This document shows, piece by piece, positions 9,050 to 17,317 of a DNA stretch of 64,000 bases. Made by a program: the position numbers and the translations under genes. Under the pieces are notes generated by a model that saw only the letters and a program-made list of their open reading frames with translations, ran no database searches and was not told where the DNA came from. Within the stretch, counting starts at the first letter, position 1, and every line of letters begins with the position of its first letter. The stretch is from an uncultured Oscillospiraceae bacterium (lineage in GTDB: Bacteria > Bacillota > Clostridia > Oscillospirales > Acutalibacteraceae). The stretch lies in contig UQBX01000008.1 in assembly GCA_900539425.1 (NCBI GenBank), forward strand, positions 6,164 through 70,163, read 5' to 3'.

Positions 9050-9580
9050 TTATATTCCGTAGGTTTTTGTAACAGCGTCCTCAAACATTGGTATCAGCGG
9101 GGGAGAGAAAGTGAAAAGTATAAATAATCCGCCTGTAACAATCAGCAGTAATAATGATATTATCTCGCTTGCCATGCCTTTGTATTTGGTGTTTTTAATT
9201 ATTGTATAACTTATAATAAAGGCTGCTGCAACGCCAGCAAAGAAAGATATTATGTCAGCTATCATGCTTTCATTTCCCGTTGCTCCTGTGTAAGTGTAGT
9301 GTATAAAAAGTATAGTAAGCATTCCGCTTATAGCACCTGTAAACTTTGAGAAAAACAGATTTATTCTCTTTTCGCCCAGAATAAAGTATTCGGTTATTGC
9401 CCATAAGAAATACGGCGTGTAGATAAGCTTTAAGTGTTCCCATACACTTTCGTTTACAGGGCAGAACATTCCTACTATAATATTCTGTCCGCTCCAGTCA
9501 TAAAAGAAATGCGAAAGAGTGCCCAAAATACAGCAAAACACAAATCCCAAAAGCTCAAACTTAAATAATTTGCTTTTCAT
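9050..9580 (-). CDS. Small integral membrane protein, DUF6512-like
   Basis: A 176-residue protein with about five hydrophobic segments. The motif FFYDWSGQNIIVGMFCPVNE followed by SVWEHLKL near residues 25-52 is the conserved signature I associate with the DUF6512 family of unknown function. No signal peptide cleavage site, metal motif or enzyme motif is visible. It is a single-gene unit that converges on the M28 peptidase gene. Its start has GGTGAT a few bases upstream. The family assignment is from memory of the motif and should be checked; I suggest no function. Confidence 0.65.
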   Translation of the reverse strand: MKSKLFKFELLGFVFCCILGTLSHFFYDWSGQNIIVGMFCPVNESVWEHLKLIYTPYFLWAITEYFILGEKRINLFFSKFTGAISGMLTILFIHYTYTGATGNESMIADIISFFAGVAAAFIISYTIIKNTKYKGMASEIISLLLLIVTGGLFILFTFSPPLIPMFEDAVTKTYGI

Positions 9581-9636
9581 ATTATCACCGTAATTATTTT
9601 ATGCATAAATATTTAAAATTATATGCATGTTTTTAG

Positions 9637-9665
9637 TTGACAATTAAGATATTTTTTGTTATATT
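9637..9665 (+). promoter_or_regulatory. Candidate promoter of tRNA-Ser
   Basis: Perfect TTGACA (9637-9642), a 17-bp spacer and TATATT (9660-9665) lie about 55 nt before the tRNA. The gap 9581-9720 also holds the inverted repeat ATGCATA/TATGCAT at 9601-9628. Confidence 0.6.
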
Positions 9666-9720
9666 ATTAAAGCACCAAATCGGTGTATAACTTGACAGTG
9701 TGTGTTATAGTTACAGTTTT

Positions 9721-9811
9721 GCAGATGTACTCAAGCTGGTGACGAGGCGCCCCTGCTAAGGGCGTAGGGTGGGCAACCGCCGCGAGAGTTCGAATCTCTC
9801 CATCTGCGCCA
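9721..9811 (+). tRNA. tRNA-Ser (anticodon GCT)
   Basis: A 91-nt tRNA with a long variable arm, as in class II tRNAs. The acceptor GCAGATG pairs with CATCTGC, the anticodon stem CGCCC/GGGCG carries GCT, the T loop is AGTTCGAATCT, and CCA is encoded (9809-9811). Confidence 0.97.
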
Positions 9812-9812
9812 A

Positions 9813-9848
9813 AAAGAAACAGTCACTTTTGTGGCTGTTTCTTTTTTT
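9813..9848 (+). terminator. Terminator of tRNA-Ser
   Basis: AAAGAAACAGTCAC (9813-9826) pairs with GTGGCTGTTTCTTT (9831-9844), with one G-T pair, and is followed by T residues. Confidence 0.9.
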
Positions 9849-9884
9849 ATATAATGAGAGATCTGTTAATTTTTTTCTTGCAGA

Positions 9885-9913
9885 TTGATGATTTGTTAAA
9901 AATAGAGTATAAT
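9885..9913 (+). promoter_or_regulatory. Promoter of the EFR1-type gene
   Basis: TTGATG (9885-9890), a 17-bp spacer and TATAAT (9908-9913) lie 20 nt before the start codon, leaving just room for the AAAGGAGGG ribosome binding site. Confidence 0.65.
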
Positions 9914-9933
9914 ATTTTAAAGGAGGGCATGTT

Positions 9934-10701
9934 ATGATTGTTTATTATACAGGAACGGGAAATAGCCGTTTTGCTGCAGAAGCTGTTCAAAGAGTATTAA
10001 ATGATGAATGTGTTAATGCTTTTGATTATATCAAGAACAGGAAAAAAGGCAGTTTTACTTCCGAAAAGCCGTATGTTTTTGTGTGCCCTACATATTCGTG
10101 GCGCATACCGAGAATTTTTGAAAGATTTATCAGAGAAAGCAGTTTTTCAGGTTCAAAAAAAGCTTATTTTGTAATGACTTGCGGCGGAGATATTGGAAAC
10201 GCCGAAAAATATATTAAAGCTCTTTGTGCTGATGTCTCATTTGAATATATGGGCGTACAGGGCGTTGAAATGCCCGAAAATTATATTGCTTTGTTTTATG
10301 TGCCGGATAAATTCGAAGCCGATAAAATCATCAGTAAATCAATGCCTGTGTTAGCTTCGGCTGCACGAAAGATAGCTGAAAATGCGTCGCTTGATACAGC
10401 CTCTGTTTCCATAATGGATAAAATAAAAAGCGGTATCGTAAACGATGCGTTTTATAAATTTGTTATCTCAGCAAAAAAGTTTAAAGCGGGCGAAAACTGT
10501 ATATCCTGCGAAAAATGTGTTGCTGTCTGTCCGCTCAATAATGTTAAGCTTTCGGATTCAAAACCTGTTTGGGGCAAAAACTGCACTCATTGTATGGCGT
10601 GTATAAGCGTGTGTCCTGTTAGAGCAATAGAATACGGCAATGCTTCTGTAAAAAGAAACCGATTTTACAACACGCATAAGCCGTCTGATTTTGAAAAATA
10701 A
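9934..10701 (+). CDS. EFR1-type protein: flavodoxin-like domain plus 2[4Fe-4S] ferredoxin domain
   Basis: The N-terminus has a flavodoxin fold, with the FMN-loop signature YTGTGNSRFAAE at residues 5-16 and the YSWRIPR segment near residue 54. The C-terminus holds two [4Fe-4S] motifs, with Cys189, 192, 195, 199 and Cys217, 220, 223, 227. The 255-residue layout matches the EFR1 family common in anaerobic Firmicutes. It is probably a cytoplasmic electron carrier that joins flavin and ferredoxin chemistry; the partner is unknown. It is a single gene with a consensus ribosome binding site and its own terminator. Confidence 0.85.
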   Translation: MIVYYTGTGNSRFAAEAVQRVLNDECVNAFDYIKNRKKGSFTSEKPYVFVCPTYSWRIPRIFERFIRESSFSGSKKAYFVMTCGGDIGNAEKYIKALCADVSFEYMGVQGVEMPENYIALFYVPDKFEADKIISKSMPVLASAARKIAENASLDTASVSIMDKIKSGIVNDAFYKFVISAKKFKAGENCISCEKCVAVCPLNNVKLSDSKPVWGKNCTHCMACISVCPVRAIEYGNASVKRNRFYNTHKPSDFEK

Positions 10702-10718
10702 TTATCAATTAACAGAAT

Positions 10719-10757
10719 AAAAAAGCACCCGGATTGCGATTTGCTCCGGGTGTTTTT
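10719..10757. terminator. Bidirectional terminator
   Basis: CACCCGGA (10726-10733) pairs with TCCGGGTG (10745-10752), flanked by an A run and a T run. It separates the converging EFR1-type and GH2 genes. Confidence 0.85.
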
Positions 10758-10760
10758 GTT

Positions 10761-12503
10761 TTATTCGTTTTCTATTGCGGCTTTAGACGTGTTAGCCGCT
10801 TTTATTTTATCATAAATTTCATCTGAGAATTTCTTTTTTCTGTCATAAGTATAAAGTCCGTTTTGTTCCTGTTCAACATCATAAAGCTGAGTGTAGCAAA
10901 AACCGAGTATCTTCGGATTTGAGGATATTGCCTGCGTCAGTCCCGCGTATCTTTCCGCCAGTTCTTCTTCAGATTTAACATCATCACCGTAGCCCCATGA
11001 TTTGACGCTTGTATCGGCTTCCCATTTTATACCGCCGTATTCGCTTATGAATACAGGCTCTCCGCCGTATTTCTGCCTGCCGGGATTGTCATTAAGCACG
11101 TGTTCGTAAAGTATTCCGTCTTTAAGCATGTCATATGATTTTTTAAATTCGTCAGTCTTGAAACGGTAGTCGTGAACATCATATATGTCCGTCTTTACGT
11201 GAAAGTTTCCGCTTGTGTCAATGCAGGGGCGTGTGCTGTCTGCAAGTTTGGTCATTTCGTATACGGTTTCAATGAGTTCGTTTCTCTGCTTTCTGCCGTG
11301 ATAATTCCATGTTTCGTTAAACGGGCACCAGCCTATTATTGACGGGTGATTGAAATCACGCTCAACTGATTCCAGCCACTGCGGCAGAAACTCGGCAAGA
11401 GCGCCTTTGTCTGAATAGTCAAGACCCCAGCTTGCGTATTCTCCCCACACTATGTAGCCGTAAAGGTCACAGTAATACAGAAAACGGGGATCAAATACTT
11501 TTTGATGCAGTCTTGCTCCGTTGAAGCCTAAAGCAAGTGAAAGCTCTATATCCCGCTTGAGTTCGTCATCGTCTTTTGCGGTGTAAATTCCCTCACGGTA
11601 GTATCCTTGGTCAAGCACAAGGCGCTGAAATACGCTTTTTGAGTTGAGCAGGAATTTAAATCCTTCAAGCCTTACGTTTCTAAGACCGAAATAACTGTAA
11701 ACGGTGTCTTCTCCGAAAGTCATTTCAAGTCTGTAAAGCCGACCGTGCAGGCATTCCCACAGGTGCTTTTCAGAAAGCGGAATGTTGATATTAATATTTC
11801 CCGCGGCGTCAGGTACTGTTTTGTTTCCCACTTCTGTTTCTTCGTAAAAAGTTTTTACTGTCAGCTGAGAACTGCCTTTTAATTTGAATGAAATATCACA
11901 GCAGCACTGCTTTTCGTCAGGATATATTTTAAAACTTTCAATATGGTTTTCAGGTATAAACTCAAGGTAAACATTTCCCCAAATACCCGTGGTGCGTGTA
12001 TAACTGCAGGCATAGCTGTTTTTTCTGTCGCTCTGTTTTCCTGCCGGCACATACGGGTCTCTTACTTCATCTTCGCAGAGAATGAATATCTCGTTTTCAC
12101 CGTCTTTTATATAATCTGTAATGTTGAATTTAAAAGAGGTGTAGCCACCCTTGTGTCTGCCAGCGCATTTTCCGTTAATAAGTACCGTTGTAAGGTAGTC
12201 GGCGGCGCCTATATTCAGAAATACGAGTTTGCCTTCAGCGTGAATATTTACCTTTTTTCTGTACCAGACATAATTTATAAACCCTGTATATCCTATTCCC
12301 GATAATTTGCTTTCCACACAGAACGGGACGTTGATTTTATAATCGTATTCTGATTTTTTATGTATGTCACACGCAAAACCCGCGTCTTTTGAAAATTTGT
12401 ATGAATGCTTTGCTTTTTGAAATCCAAAATCCCATTCACCGTTAAGGCTCAGCCAGTTTTTTCTCTCAAACTGCGGGTTGGGGCTGTTTGAAAACGAAGT
12501 CAT
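10761..12503 (-). CDS. Glycoside hydrolase family 2 enzyme
   Basis: This 580-residue enzyme has the GH2 order: sugar-binding jelly roll (LSLNGEWDFGF near residue 18 to about 180), an immunoglobulin-like domain, and a TIM barrel. Likely catalytic residues are Glu397 in CPFNETWNYHG (acid/base) and Glu488 in VFISEYGG (nucleophile). There is no signal peptide, so it acts on imported oligosaccharides. GH2 covers beta-galactosidase, beta-glucuronidase, beta-mannosidase and others; the sequence alone does not say which. It is divergent from the arabinose operon, which suggests, but does not prove, a role in arabinose-containing glycans. Confidence 0.88.
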   Translation of the reverse strand: MTSFSNSPNPQFERKNWLSLNGEWDFGFQKAKHSYKFSKDAGFACDIHKKSEYDYKINVPFCVESKLSGIGYTGFINYVWYRKKVNIHAEGKLVFLNIGAADYLTTVLINGKCAGRHKGGYTSFKFNITDYIKDGENEIFILCEDEVRDPYVPAGKQSDRKNSYACSYTRTTGIWGNVYLEFIPENHIESFKIYPDEKQCCCDISFKLKGSSQLTVKTFYEETEVGNKTVPDAAGNININIPLSEKHLWECLHGRLYRLEMTFGEDTVYSYFGLRNVRLEGFKFLLNSKSVFQRLVLDQGYYREGIYTAKDDDELKRDIELSLALGFNGARLHQKVFDPRFLYYCDLYGYIVWGEYASWGLDYSDKGALAEFLPQWLESVERDFNHPSIIGWCPFNETWNYHGRKQRNELIETVYEMTKLADSTRPCIDTSGNFHVKTDIYDVHDYRFKTDEFKKSYDMLKDGILYEHVLNDNPGRQKYGGEPVFISEYGGIKWEADTSVKSWGYGDDVKSEEELAERYAGLTQAISSNPKILGFCYTQLYDVEQEQNGLYTYDRKKKFSDEIYDKIKAANTSKAAIENE

Positions 12504-12533
12504 AGTTTTTAACCTCCTGTTATCTATAATCTC

Positions 12534-12562
12534 ATTCTAATGTATACCGCAGTCATAGTCAA
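12534..12562 (-). promoter_or_regulatory. Promoter of the GH2 gene divergent from araB
   Basis: On the minus strand TTGACT (12557-12562), a 17-bp spacer and TAGAAT (12534-12539) lie 31 nt before the GH2 start, which also has an AGGAGG site. Confidence 0.7.
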
Positions 12563-12592
12563 ACTATTTCTCGGTTTTGTAAAATTATATTA

Positions 12593-12621
12593 TTGAAATT
12601 TTAAATTCTATATTGTAAAAT
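12593..12621 (+). promoter_or_regulatory. Promoter of the arabinose operon with overlapping direct repeat
   Basis: TTGAAA (12593-12598), a 17-bp spacer and TAAAAT (12616-12621). The 11-mer TTGTAAAATTA occurs at 12577-12587 and again at 12613-12623, where it covers the -10 element, so it is a candidate operator. Confidence 0.6.
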
Positions 12622-12652
12622 TAAAACAGAATATTTATTTCAGGTGATTAAT

Positions 12653-14236
12653 TTGGAAAAAATCCATCTCAGCGGGGCGGAAACGCTCGGTATAGAGTTA
12701 GGCTCAACAAGGATAAAAGCAGTTCTTATTGATGAAAACTGCAATCCTATTGCATCAGGCTCCCACAGCTGGGAAAACAAGATGCAAAACGGATATTGGA
12801 CATACAGTCTTGACGATGTGTGGAATGGCATCAGAGATGCTTACAATAACCTAAATAATGAAGTGCTTGAAAAAAGCGGAATGCGCATAAAAACACTATC
12901 CGCAATCGGCTTCTCTGCAATGATGCACGGCTATCTGGCGTTTGATAAGGACGGAAATCAGCTTGCGGAGTTCAGAACATGGCGCAATACAACAACTGCG
13001 CAGGCGGCTGAAAAGCTTACTAATCTTTTTGGTTTTAATATTCCTCAGCGTTGGAGCGTTGCACATCTCTATCAGGCAGTGCTTAACGGCGAGCCGCACG
13101 TTAATGATATAAGTTACATAACAACTCTTGCCGGCTATGTTCATTATATGCTTACAGGCGTAAGAGCAGTCGGTATCGGTGAAGCATCCGGTATGTTCCC
13201 GATAGACAGTGAGATAAATGATTACGATAACGTGATGCTTGATAAATTTTCGTCTCTGCCGGAGGTAAGCGCATTTTCATGGAATATACGTGATATCCTC
13301 CCCAAAGCGCTTCCTGCGGGAGCGGAAGCAGGCAGACTGACTTCCGAGGGAGCAAAGCTGCTTGATAAAAGCGGAAATCTTGAACCCGGTATTATTCTTT
13401 GCCCGCCCGAGGGCGACGCAGGCACAGGCATGGCGGCAACAAACAGTGTGCGTGCAAAAACAGGTAATGTTTCGGCAGGTACGTCAATATTTTCAATGAT
13501 AGTTCTTCAAAAGCCTCTTTCAAGGGTTTATGAGGAAATTGATATGGTTACAACTCCATCGGGAAAGCCCGTAGCAATGGTGCATTGTAACAACTGCTGT
13601 ACAGATCTTGATTACTGGGTAAATATGTTCTTCGAACTTTTGCATTCATGCGGAAGCGATATAGAAAAAAGTGCGCTTTACGATATTCTTTATGCAAAGG
13701 CTCTTGAGGGGGATACGGATTGCGGCGGAATAGTAAACTATAACTATTTTTCCGGGGAGCCGGTTGCGCACACAAATTCAGGCGCTCCGCTTATGTTTAG
13801 AAATCCCGAGTCAAAACTAACTGTTTCAAACTTTTTCAGAGCGCAGATTTATTCAGCGCTTTCCACCCTTAAAATAGGTATGGAGATACTTGAAAAAGAG
13901 GGCGTTGAGATAGAATGTATCAATGGTCACGGCGGGCTGTTTAAAACTCCCGTAGTAGGGCAAAAGCTTCTTGCCGCAGCGCTCAATACTCCTGTTTCTG
14001 TTACGAAAACAGCGGGTGAAGGCGGTGCGTGGGGTATTGCACTGCTTGCGCGTTACGCGTTTGATACAAAAGGCGAAACACTTGAGGATTATCTTGATAA
14101 ATATGTGTTTTCATCAAATGAAAGCCACGTCGAAAATCCAGATGAAAAAGATGTAGAAGGCTTTAGAAATTATATGGTAAATTACAAAAAAGGTCTTGCA
14201 GCTGAGATTGCCGCAGCCGATATTATAAACGGATAA
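12653..14236 (+). CDS. araB: FGGY-family sugar kinase, probable L-ribulokinase
   Basis: The protein likely phosphorylates L-ribulose between the isomerase AraA and epimerase AraD, which follow it. It has the FGGY kinase fold: phosphate loop GIELGSTRIKAVLID near residue 12, the conserved GFSAMMHG stretch, NVSAGTSIFS for the second phosphate motif, and GEGGAWGIALLA near the C-terminus. It differs from classical AraB, which opens with a D-x-G-T pattern, so the function rests on the operon. The start is TTG at 12653, because AGGTG lies six bases upstream; GTG at 12644 has no site. The protein has 527 residues. Xylulokinase-like activity is an alternative. Confidence 0.8.
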   Translation: MEKIHLSGAETLGIELGSTRIKAVLIDENCNPIASGSHSWENKMQNGYWTYSLDDVWNGIRDAYNNLNNEVLEKSGMRIKTLSAIGFSAMMHGYLAFDKDGNQLAEFRTWRNTTTAQAAEKLTNLFGFNIPQRWSVAHLYQAVLNGEPHVNDISYITTLAGYVHYMLTGVRAVGIGEASGMFPIDSEINDYDNVMLDKFSSLPEVSAFSWNIRDILPKALPAGAEAGRLTSEGAKLLDKSGNLEPGIILCPPEGDAGTGMAATNSVRAKTGNVSAGTSIFSMIVLQKPLSRVYEEIDMVTTPSGKPVAMVHCNNCCTDLDYWVNMFFELLHSCGSDIEKSALYDILYAKALEGDTDCGGIVNYNYFSGEPVAHTNSGAPLMFRNPESKLTVSNFFRAQIYSALSTLKIGMEILEKEGVEIECINGHGGLFKTPVVGQKLLAAALNTPVSVTKTAGEGGAWGIALLARYAFDTKGETLEDYLDKYVFSSNESHVENPDEKDVEGFRNYMVNYKKGLAAEIAAADIING

Positions 14237-14248
14237 GGAGATATATGT

Positions 14249-15721
14249 ATGTCTATAAAAGATTATGAATTTTGGTTTGTTGTGGGAACTCAGTTCCTTT
14301 ACGGTGAAGATATTTTTGAAACTATCAATTCACATGCACAGGAGATGTGCGCTGAGTGGAGCAGTAAAATGCCATGCCGCATTATTGCAAAGCCCTGTGT
14401 AAAGACATCTAAGGAGATACTTGATATTTTCCGTGCGGCAAATGCTGATGATAAATGTGCAGGCGTTATAACTTGGATGCACACTTTCTCACCTTCAAAA
14501 GCGTGGATAGCCGGCTTCAACGCTCTTCAGAAACCGTATCTGCATGTAAACACACAGTACAACCGTGATATTCCGTGGCAGGATATTGATATGGATTTTA
14601 TGAATCTTAATCAGTCCGCACACGGAGACAGAGAGCACGGCTTTATCGCCGCCAGAATGAGACTTAAAAGAAAAGTTGCGGCAGGATACTGGAAAGATGA
14701 AGATTTTCAGAAGAAAATGGAAACATGGATGAGAGCCGCTGTCGGCGCAGCTGAAAGTAAAAAAGTCCATGTTCTGCGTATTTCAGACAATATGCGTAAT
14801 GTTGCCGTAACGGACGGCGATAAGGTAGAGGCTCAGATAAAACTCGGCTGGCAGGTAGACCATTACGGTGTGGGTGATATTATTAAAGAAGTCAATGCCG
14901 TTACTGATGAAGAAATCGACGCGCAGATGGCTGAATATGAAAAGAATTATATCATGGATACCGATAATATTGACGCCGTAAGATATCAGGCGCGCGAGGA
15001 AGTTGCAATCAAGAAATTTATGGACAGATACGATTTCAACGCATTCCATACTAATTTTGAAGATTTGCAGGAGCTTCGTCAGCTTCCCGGTCTTGCCGCT
15101 CAGGATCTTATGAGACAGGGTTACGGTTTCGGCGCTGAGGGCGACTGGAAAGTTGCCGCAATGCTACGTGTTATGACTTCTATGGCAGAAGGTCTTGAAG
15201 GCGGAACCGTGTTTATGGAAGACTATACATATCACTTTGAACCCGGTAACGAAATGCTTCTCGGTTCGCATATGCTTGAGGTAAGCCCGCAGTGCGCGGC
15301 TGAAACTCCTAAAATTCAGGTGCATCCTCTCGGTATAGGTGACAGGGAAGACCCCGCAAGACTTGTTTTTAAGGCTAAAACAGGAAAAGGTATCGTTGTA
15401 ACCCTTGTTGATATGGGAGACAGATTGAGAATGATATGCAACGATGTTGAATGTATGGAGCAGGTAAATGATATGCCGAATCTGCCTGTTGCCGGCGTTC
15501 TGTGGAAACCGCTGCCGTGCCTTCAGACTTCAGCAGAAGCGTGGATATATGCGGGCGGCGCGCATCACAGTGTGCTTTCTTACAGCCTGACTGCCGATAA
15601 TATGCGCGACTTTGCCGAGATAATGGGTATAGAATTCATTCATATCGGCGAGGAAACAGATATCAACGAATTTAAGAAAGAGCTTTTCTATAATGATATT
15701 GCTTATAAGCTCGGAATGTAA
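14249..15721 (+). CDS. araA: L-arabinose isomerase
   Basis: AraA converts L-arabinose to L-ribulose in the cytoplasm and needs Mn2+. The N-terminus DYEFWFVVGTQFLYGEDIFE is the family signature. ITWMHTFSPSKAWIAG and YHFEPGNEMLLGSHMLEV cover the conserved metal-binding Glu and His residues. At 490 residues it has the typical length. The start ATG lies 12 nt after the kinase stop, with AAGGAG eight bases upstream, in the order araB-araA-araD. No arabinose transporter or AraR-type regulator is in the window. Confidence 0.97.
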   Translation: MSIKDYEFWFVVGTQFLYGEDIFETINSHAQEMCAEWSSKMPCRIIAKPCVKTSKEILDIFRAANADDKCAGVITWMHTFSPSKAWIAGFNALQKPYLHVNTQYNRDIPWQDIDMDFMNLNQSAHGDREHGFIAARMRLKRKVAAGYWKDEDFQKKMETWMRAAVGAAESKKVHVLRISDNMRNVAVTDGDKVEAQIKLGWQVDHYGVGDIIKEVNAVTDEEIDAQMAEYEKNYIMDTDNIDAVRYQAREEVAIKKFMDRYDFNAFHTNFEDLQELRQLPGLAAQDLMRQGYGFGAEGDWKVAAMLRVMTSMAEGLEGGTVFMEDYTYHFEPGNEMLLGSHMLEVSPQCAAETPKIQVHPLGIGDREDPARLVFKAKTGKGIVVTLVDMGDRLRMICNDVECMEQVNDMPNLPVAGVLWKPLPCLQTSAEAWIYAGGAHHSVLSYSLTADNMRDFAEIMGIEFIHIGEETDINEFKKELFYNDIAYKLGM

Positions 15722-15729
15722 GGTGCGCT

Positions 15730-16440
15730 ATGCTTGAAGAATTAAAAGAAAAAGTATATAAGGCAAATCTGCAGCTTGTTGAATACGGGCTTGTTGTGCT
15801 TACATGGGGCAATGCCTCGGAAATAGACAGGGAAAGCGGATTGTTTGTAATCAAGCCGTCGGGAGTACCCTATGATAAAATGACTGCTGATGATATGGTA
15901 GTTATGAATCTTAATGGTGAAAAGGTAGAGGGAAAACTCAATCCGTCATCCGATACTCCCACTCATCTTGAGCTTTACAGAAATTTTCCGAATATAGGCG
16001 GAATAGTTCATACCCACTCAAATTGGGCTTGTTCATGGGCGCAGGCGGGTAGAGATGTTCCCGCTTATGGCACAACGCACGCCGATTTCGCAAACGGCTC
16101 TGTGCCTTGCGCAAGGGGACTCACTGCAGAAGAGGTACAATCGGAGTATGAACTCAATACGGGAAAGGTAATCGTTTCTGAATTTCAAAACAGAGGAATA
16201 AGTGAGGACGAAATTCCTGCCGTACTCGTTCATCGCCACGGCCCGTTTACATGGGGCAAAGATGCTTTCAAGGCAGTTGAAAATGCCCTTATTCTTGAGG
16301 AAGTCTGCAAAATGGCATCTCGTACAGAACGAATTGCCGCTATGGATGAGACTTCGGATATTGGAATAGAACAGTATTTGCTTGATAAGCATTATCAGCG
16401 CAAGCATGGTAAAAACGCCTATTACGGGCAGTCAAGGTGA
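15730..16440 (+). CDS. araD: L-ribulose-5-phosphate 4-epimerase
   Basis: AraD produces D-xylulose 5-phosphate, feeding the pentose phosphate pathway. This class II aldolase-fold enzyme of 236 residues shows LTWGNASEIDRESGLFVIKPSGV near the N-terminus, the zinc-binding HTHS pair (IVHTHSNWACSWAQAG), and a third His in VHRHGPFTWG. The start has AAGGTG five bases upstream and lies eight bases after araA. It completes the three-step arabinose route. The stop codon lies just before the ribosome binding site of the following L,D-transpeptidase gene. Confidence 0.96.
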   Translation: MLEELKEKVYKANLQLVEYGLVVLTWGNASEIDRESGLFVIKPSGVPYDKMTADDMVVMNLNGEKVEGKLNPSSDTPTHLELYRNFPNIGGIVHTHSNWACSWAQAGRDVPAYGTTHADFANGSVPCARGLTAEEVQSEYELNTGKVIVSEFQNRGISEDEIPAVLVHRHGPFTWGKDAFKAVENALILEEVCKMASRTERIAAMDETSDIGIEQYLLDKHYQRKHGKNAYYGQSR

Positions 16441-16461
16441 TGCTTGGCAAAAGGGGAATTT

Positions 16462-17244
16462 ATGAAGAAAAAGGTGTTCACAGCTGCGATATGTCTTTTG
16501 CTATGCGCAGCGGTATGCTCGGGGGTCTATTTAGTATATTCGGGTGCGCTTCCGCTTAACGAAATGTATGAAACCAAGCCTGTTAATTCTCTTAATGCTC
16601 AGAATGGGGCGGTGGAGAGTACAGATGACGTTTCAAGAGCAGAGGTAATTTACGAAACTACTACCACCACTACCGAGAAAAAAGAAACCACCACAAAAAA
16701 AGACGGCGGCAGTAATGAAAACAGAAGACCGTCCTCGTCAATGCCGTATCTGATAAATGTAAACAGAAAGCAGAACATAGTAGTGATTTATAAGAATGAC
16801 GGAAACGGCAATTTCAACGAACCCGTCAAAGCAATGGTGTGCTCTACCGGTCTTACAGGGGAAACGCCAAAGGGTACATTTAAAACAAGCGATAAGTATA
16901 CGTGGAGATTGCTGGAAGGCAATGTTTACGGGCAGTACGCAACAAGAATCACAGGCCATATACTTTTCCATTCCGTACCTTATGCCGAAAAATCAAAGGA
17001 TTCACTAAAATATGCGGCATACAATAAACTTGGCAAAGCGGCTTCCGCAGGATGCATTCGCCTGAGCGTGATAGACGCCAAGTGGATATATGATAATTGC
17101 CCGAAAGGTACTACGGTAGTTATTTATGACAGCAGCGACGAAGAACCGCTTGAAAAACCAACTCCAATAAAAATAGATACGTCAGACAAGCGCAGAGGAT
17201 GGGATCCAACTGACCCAGACCCTAATAATCCGTGGAATGACTGA
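16462..17244 (+). CDS. Exported L,D-transpeptidase (YkuD family) with Thr-rich linker
   Basis: The 260-residue protein starts with MKKKVFTAAICLLLC, a signal peptide or anchor ending near residue 26, then a low-complexity linker rich in Thr, Glu and Lys at about residues 58-80. The catalytic domain follows, with ILFHSVPY carrying the conserved His and SAGCIRL carrying the catalytic Cys. Such enzymes form 3-3 peptidoglycan crosslinks or anchor proteins outside the membrane. I use the ATG at 16462 because AGGGGA lies five bases upstream; the frame is open to a TTG at 16444. It follows araD by 21 nt with no terminator, so read-through from the ara promoter is likely. Confidence 0.85.
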   Translation: MKKKVFTAAICLLLCAAVCSGVYLVYSGALPLNEMYETKPVNSLNAQNGAVESTDDVSRAEVIYETTTTTTEKKETTTKKDGGSNENRRPSSSMPYLINVNRKQNIVVIYKNDGNGNFNEPVKAMVCSTGLTGETPKGTFKTSDKYTWRLLEGNVYGQYATRITGHILFHSVPYAEKSKDSLKYAAYNKLGKAASAGCIRLSVIDAKWIYDNCPKGTTVVIYDSSDEEPLEKPTPIKIDTSDKRRGWDPTDPDPNNPWND

Positions 17245-17260
17245 TATTAATAAAGATATG

Positions 17261-17297
17261 AAAAAACTCCGCCGAATTTCGGCGGAGTTAATTTTTT
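17261..17297. terminator. Bidirectional terminator
   Basis: AACTCCGCCGAA (17265-17276) pairs with TTCGGCGGAGTT (17278-17289), followed by a T run. It ends the ara/L,D-transpeptidase unit and can serve the converging gene. Confidence 0.88.
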
Positions 17298-17317
17298 ATT
17301 ATGCTTTTTTCAGCGGA

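Noticed and set aside
9691..9711. A second TTGACA box close to tRNA-Ser
   Set aside because: No -10 element lies at 16-18 bp; the TATAGT nearby is only 8 bp away.
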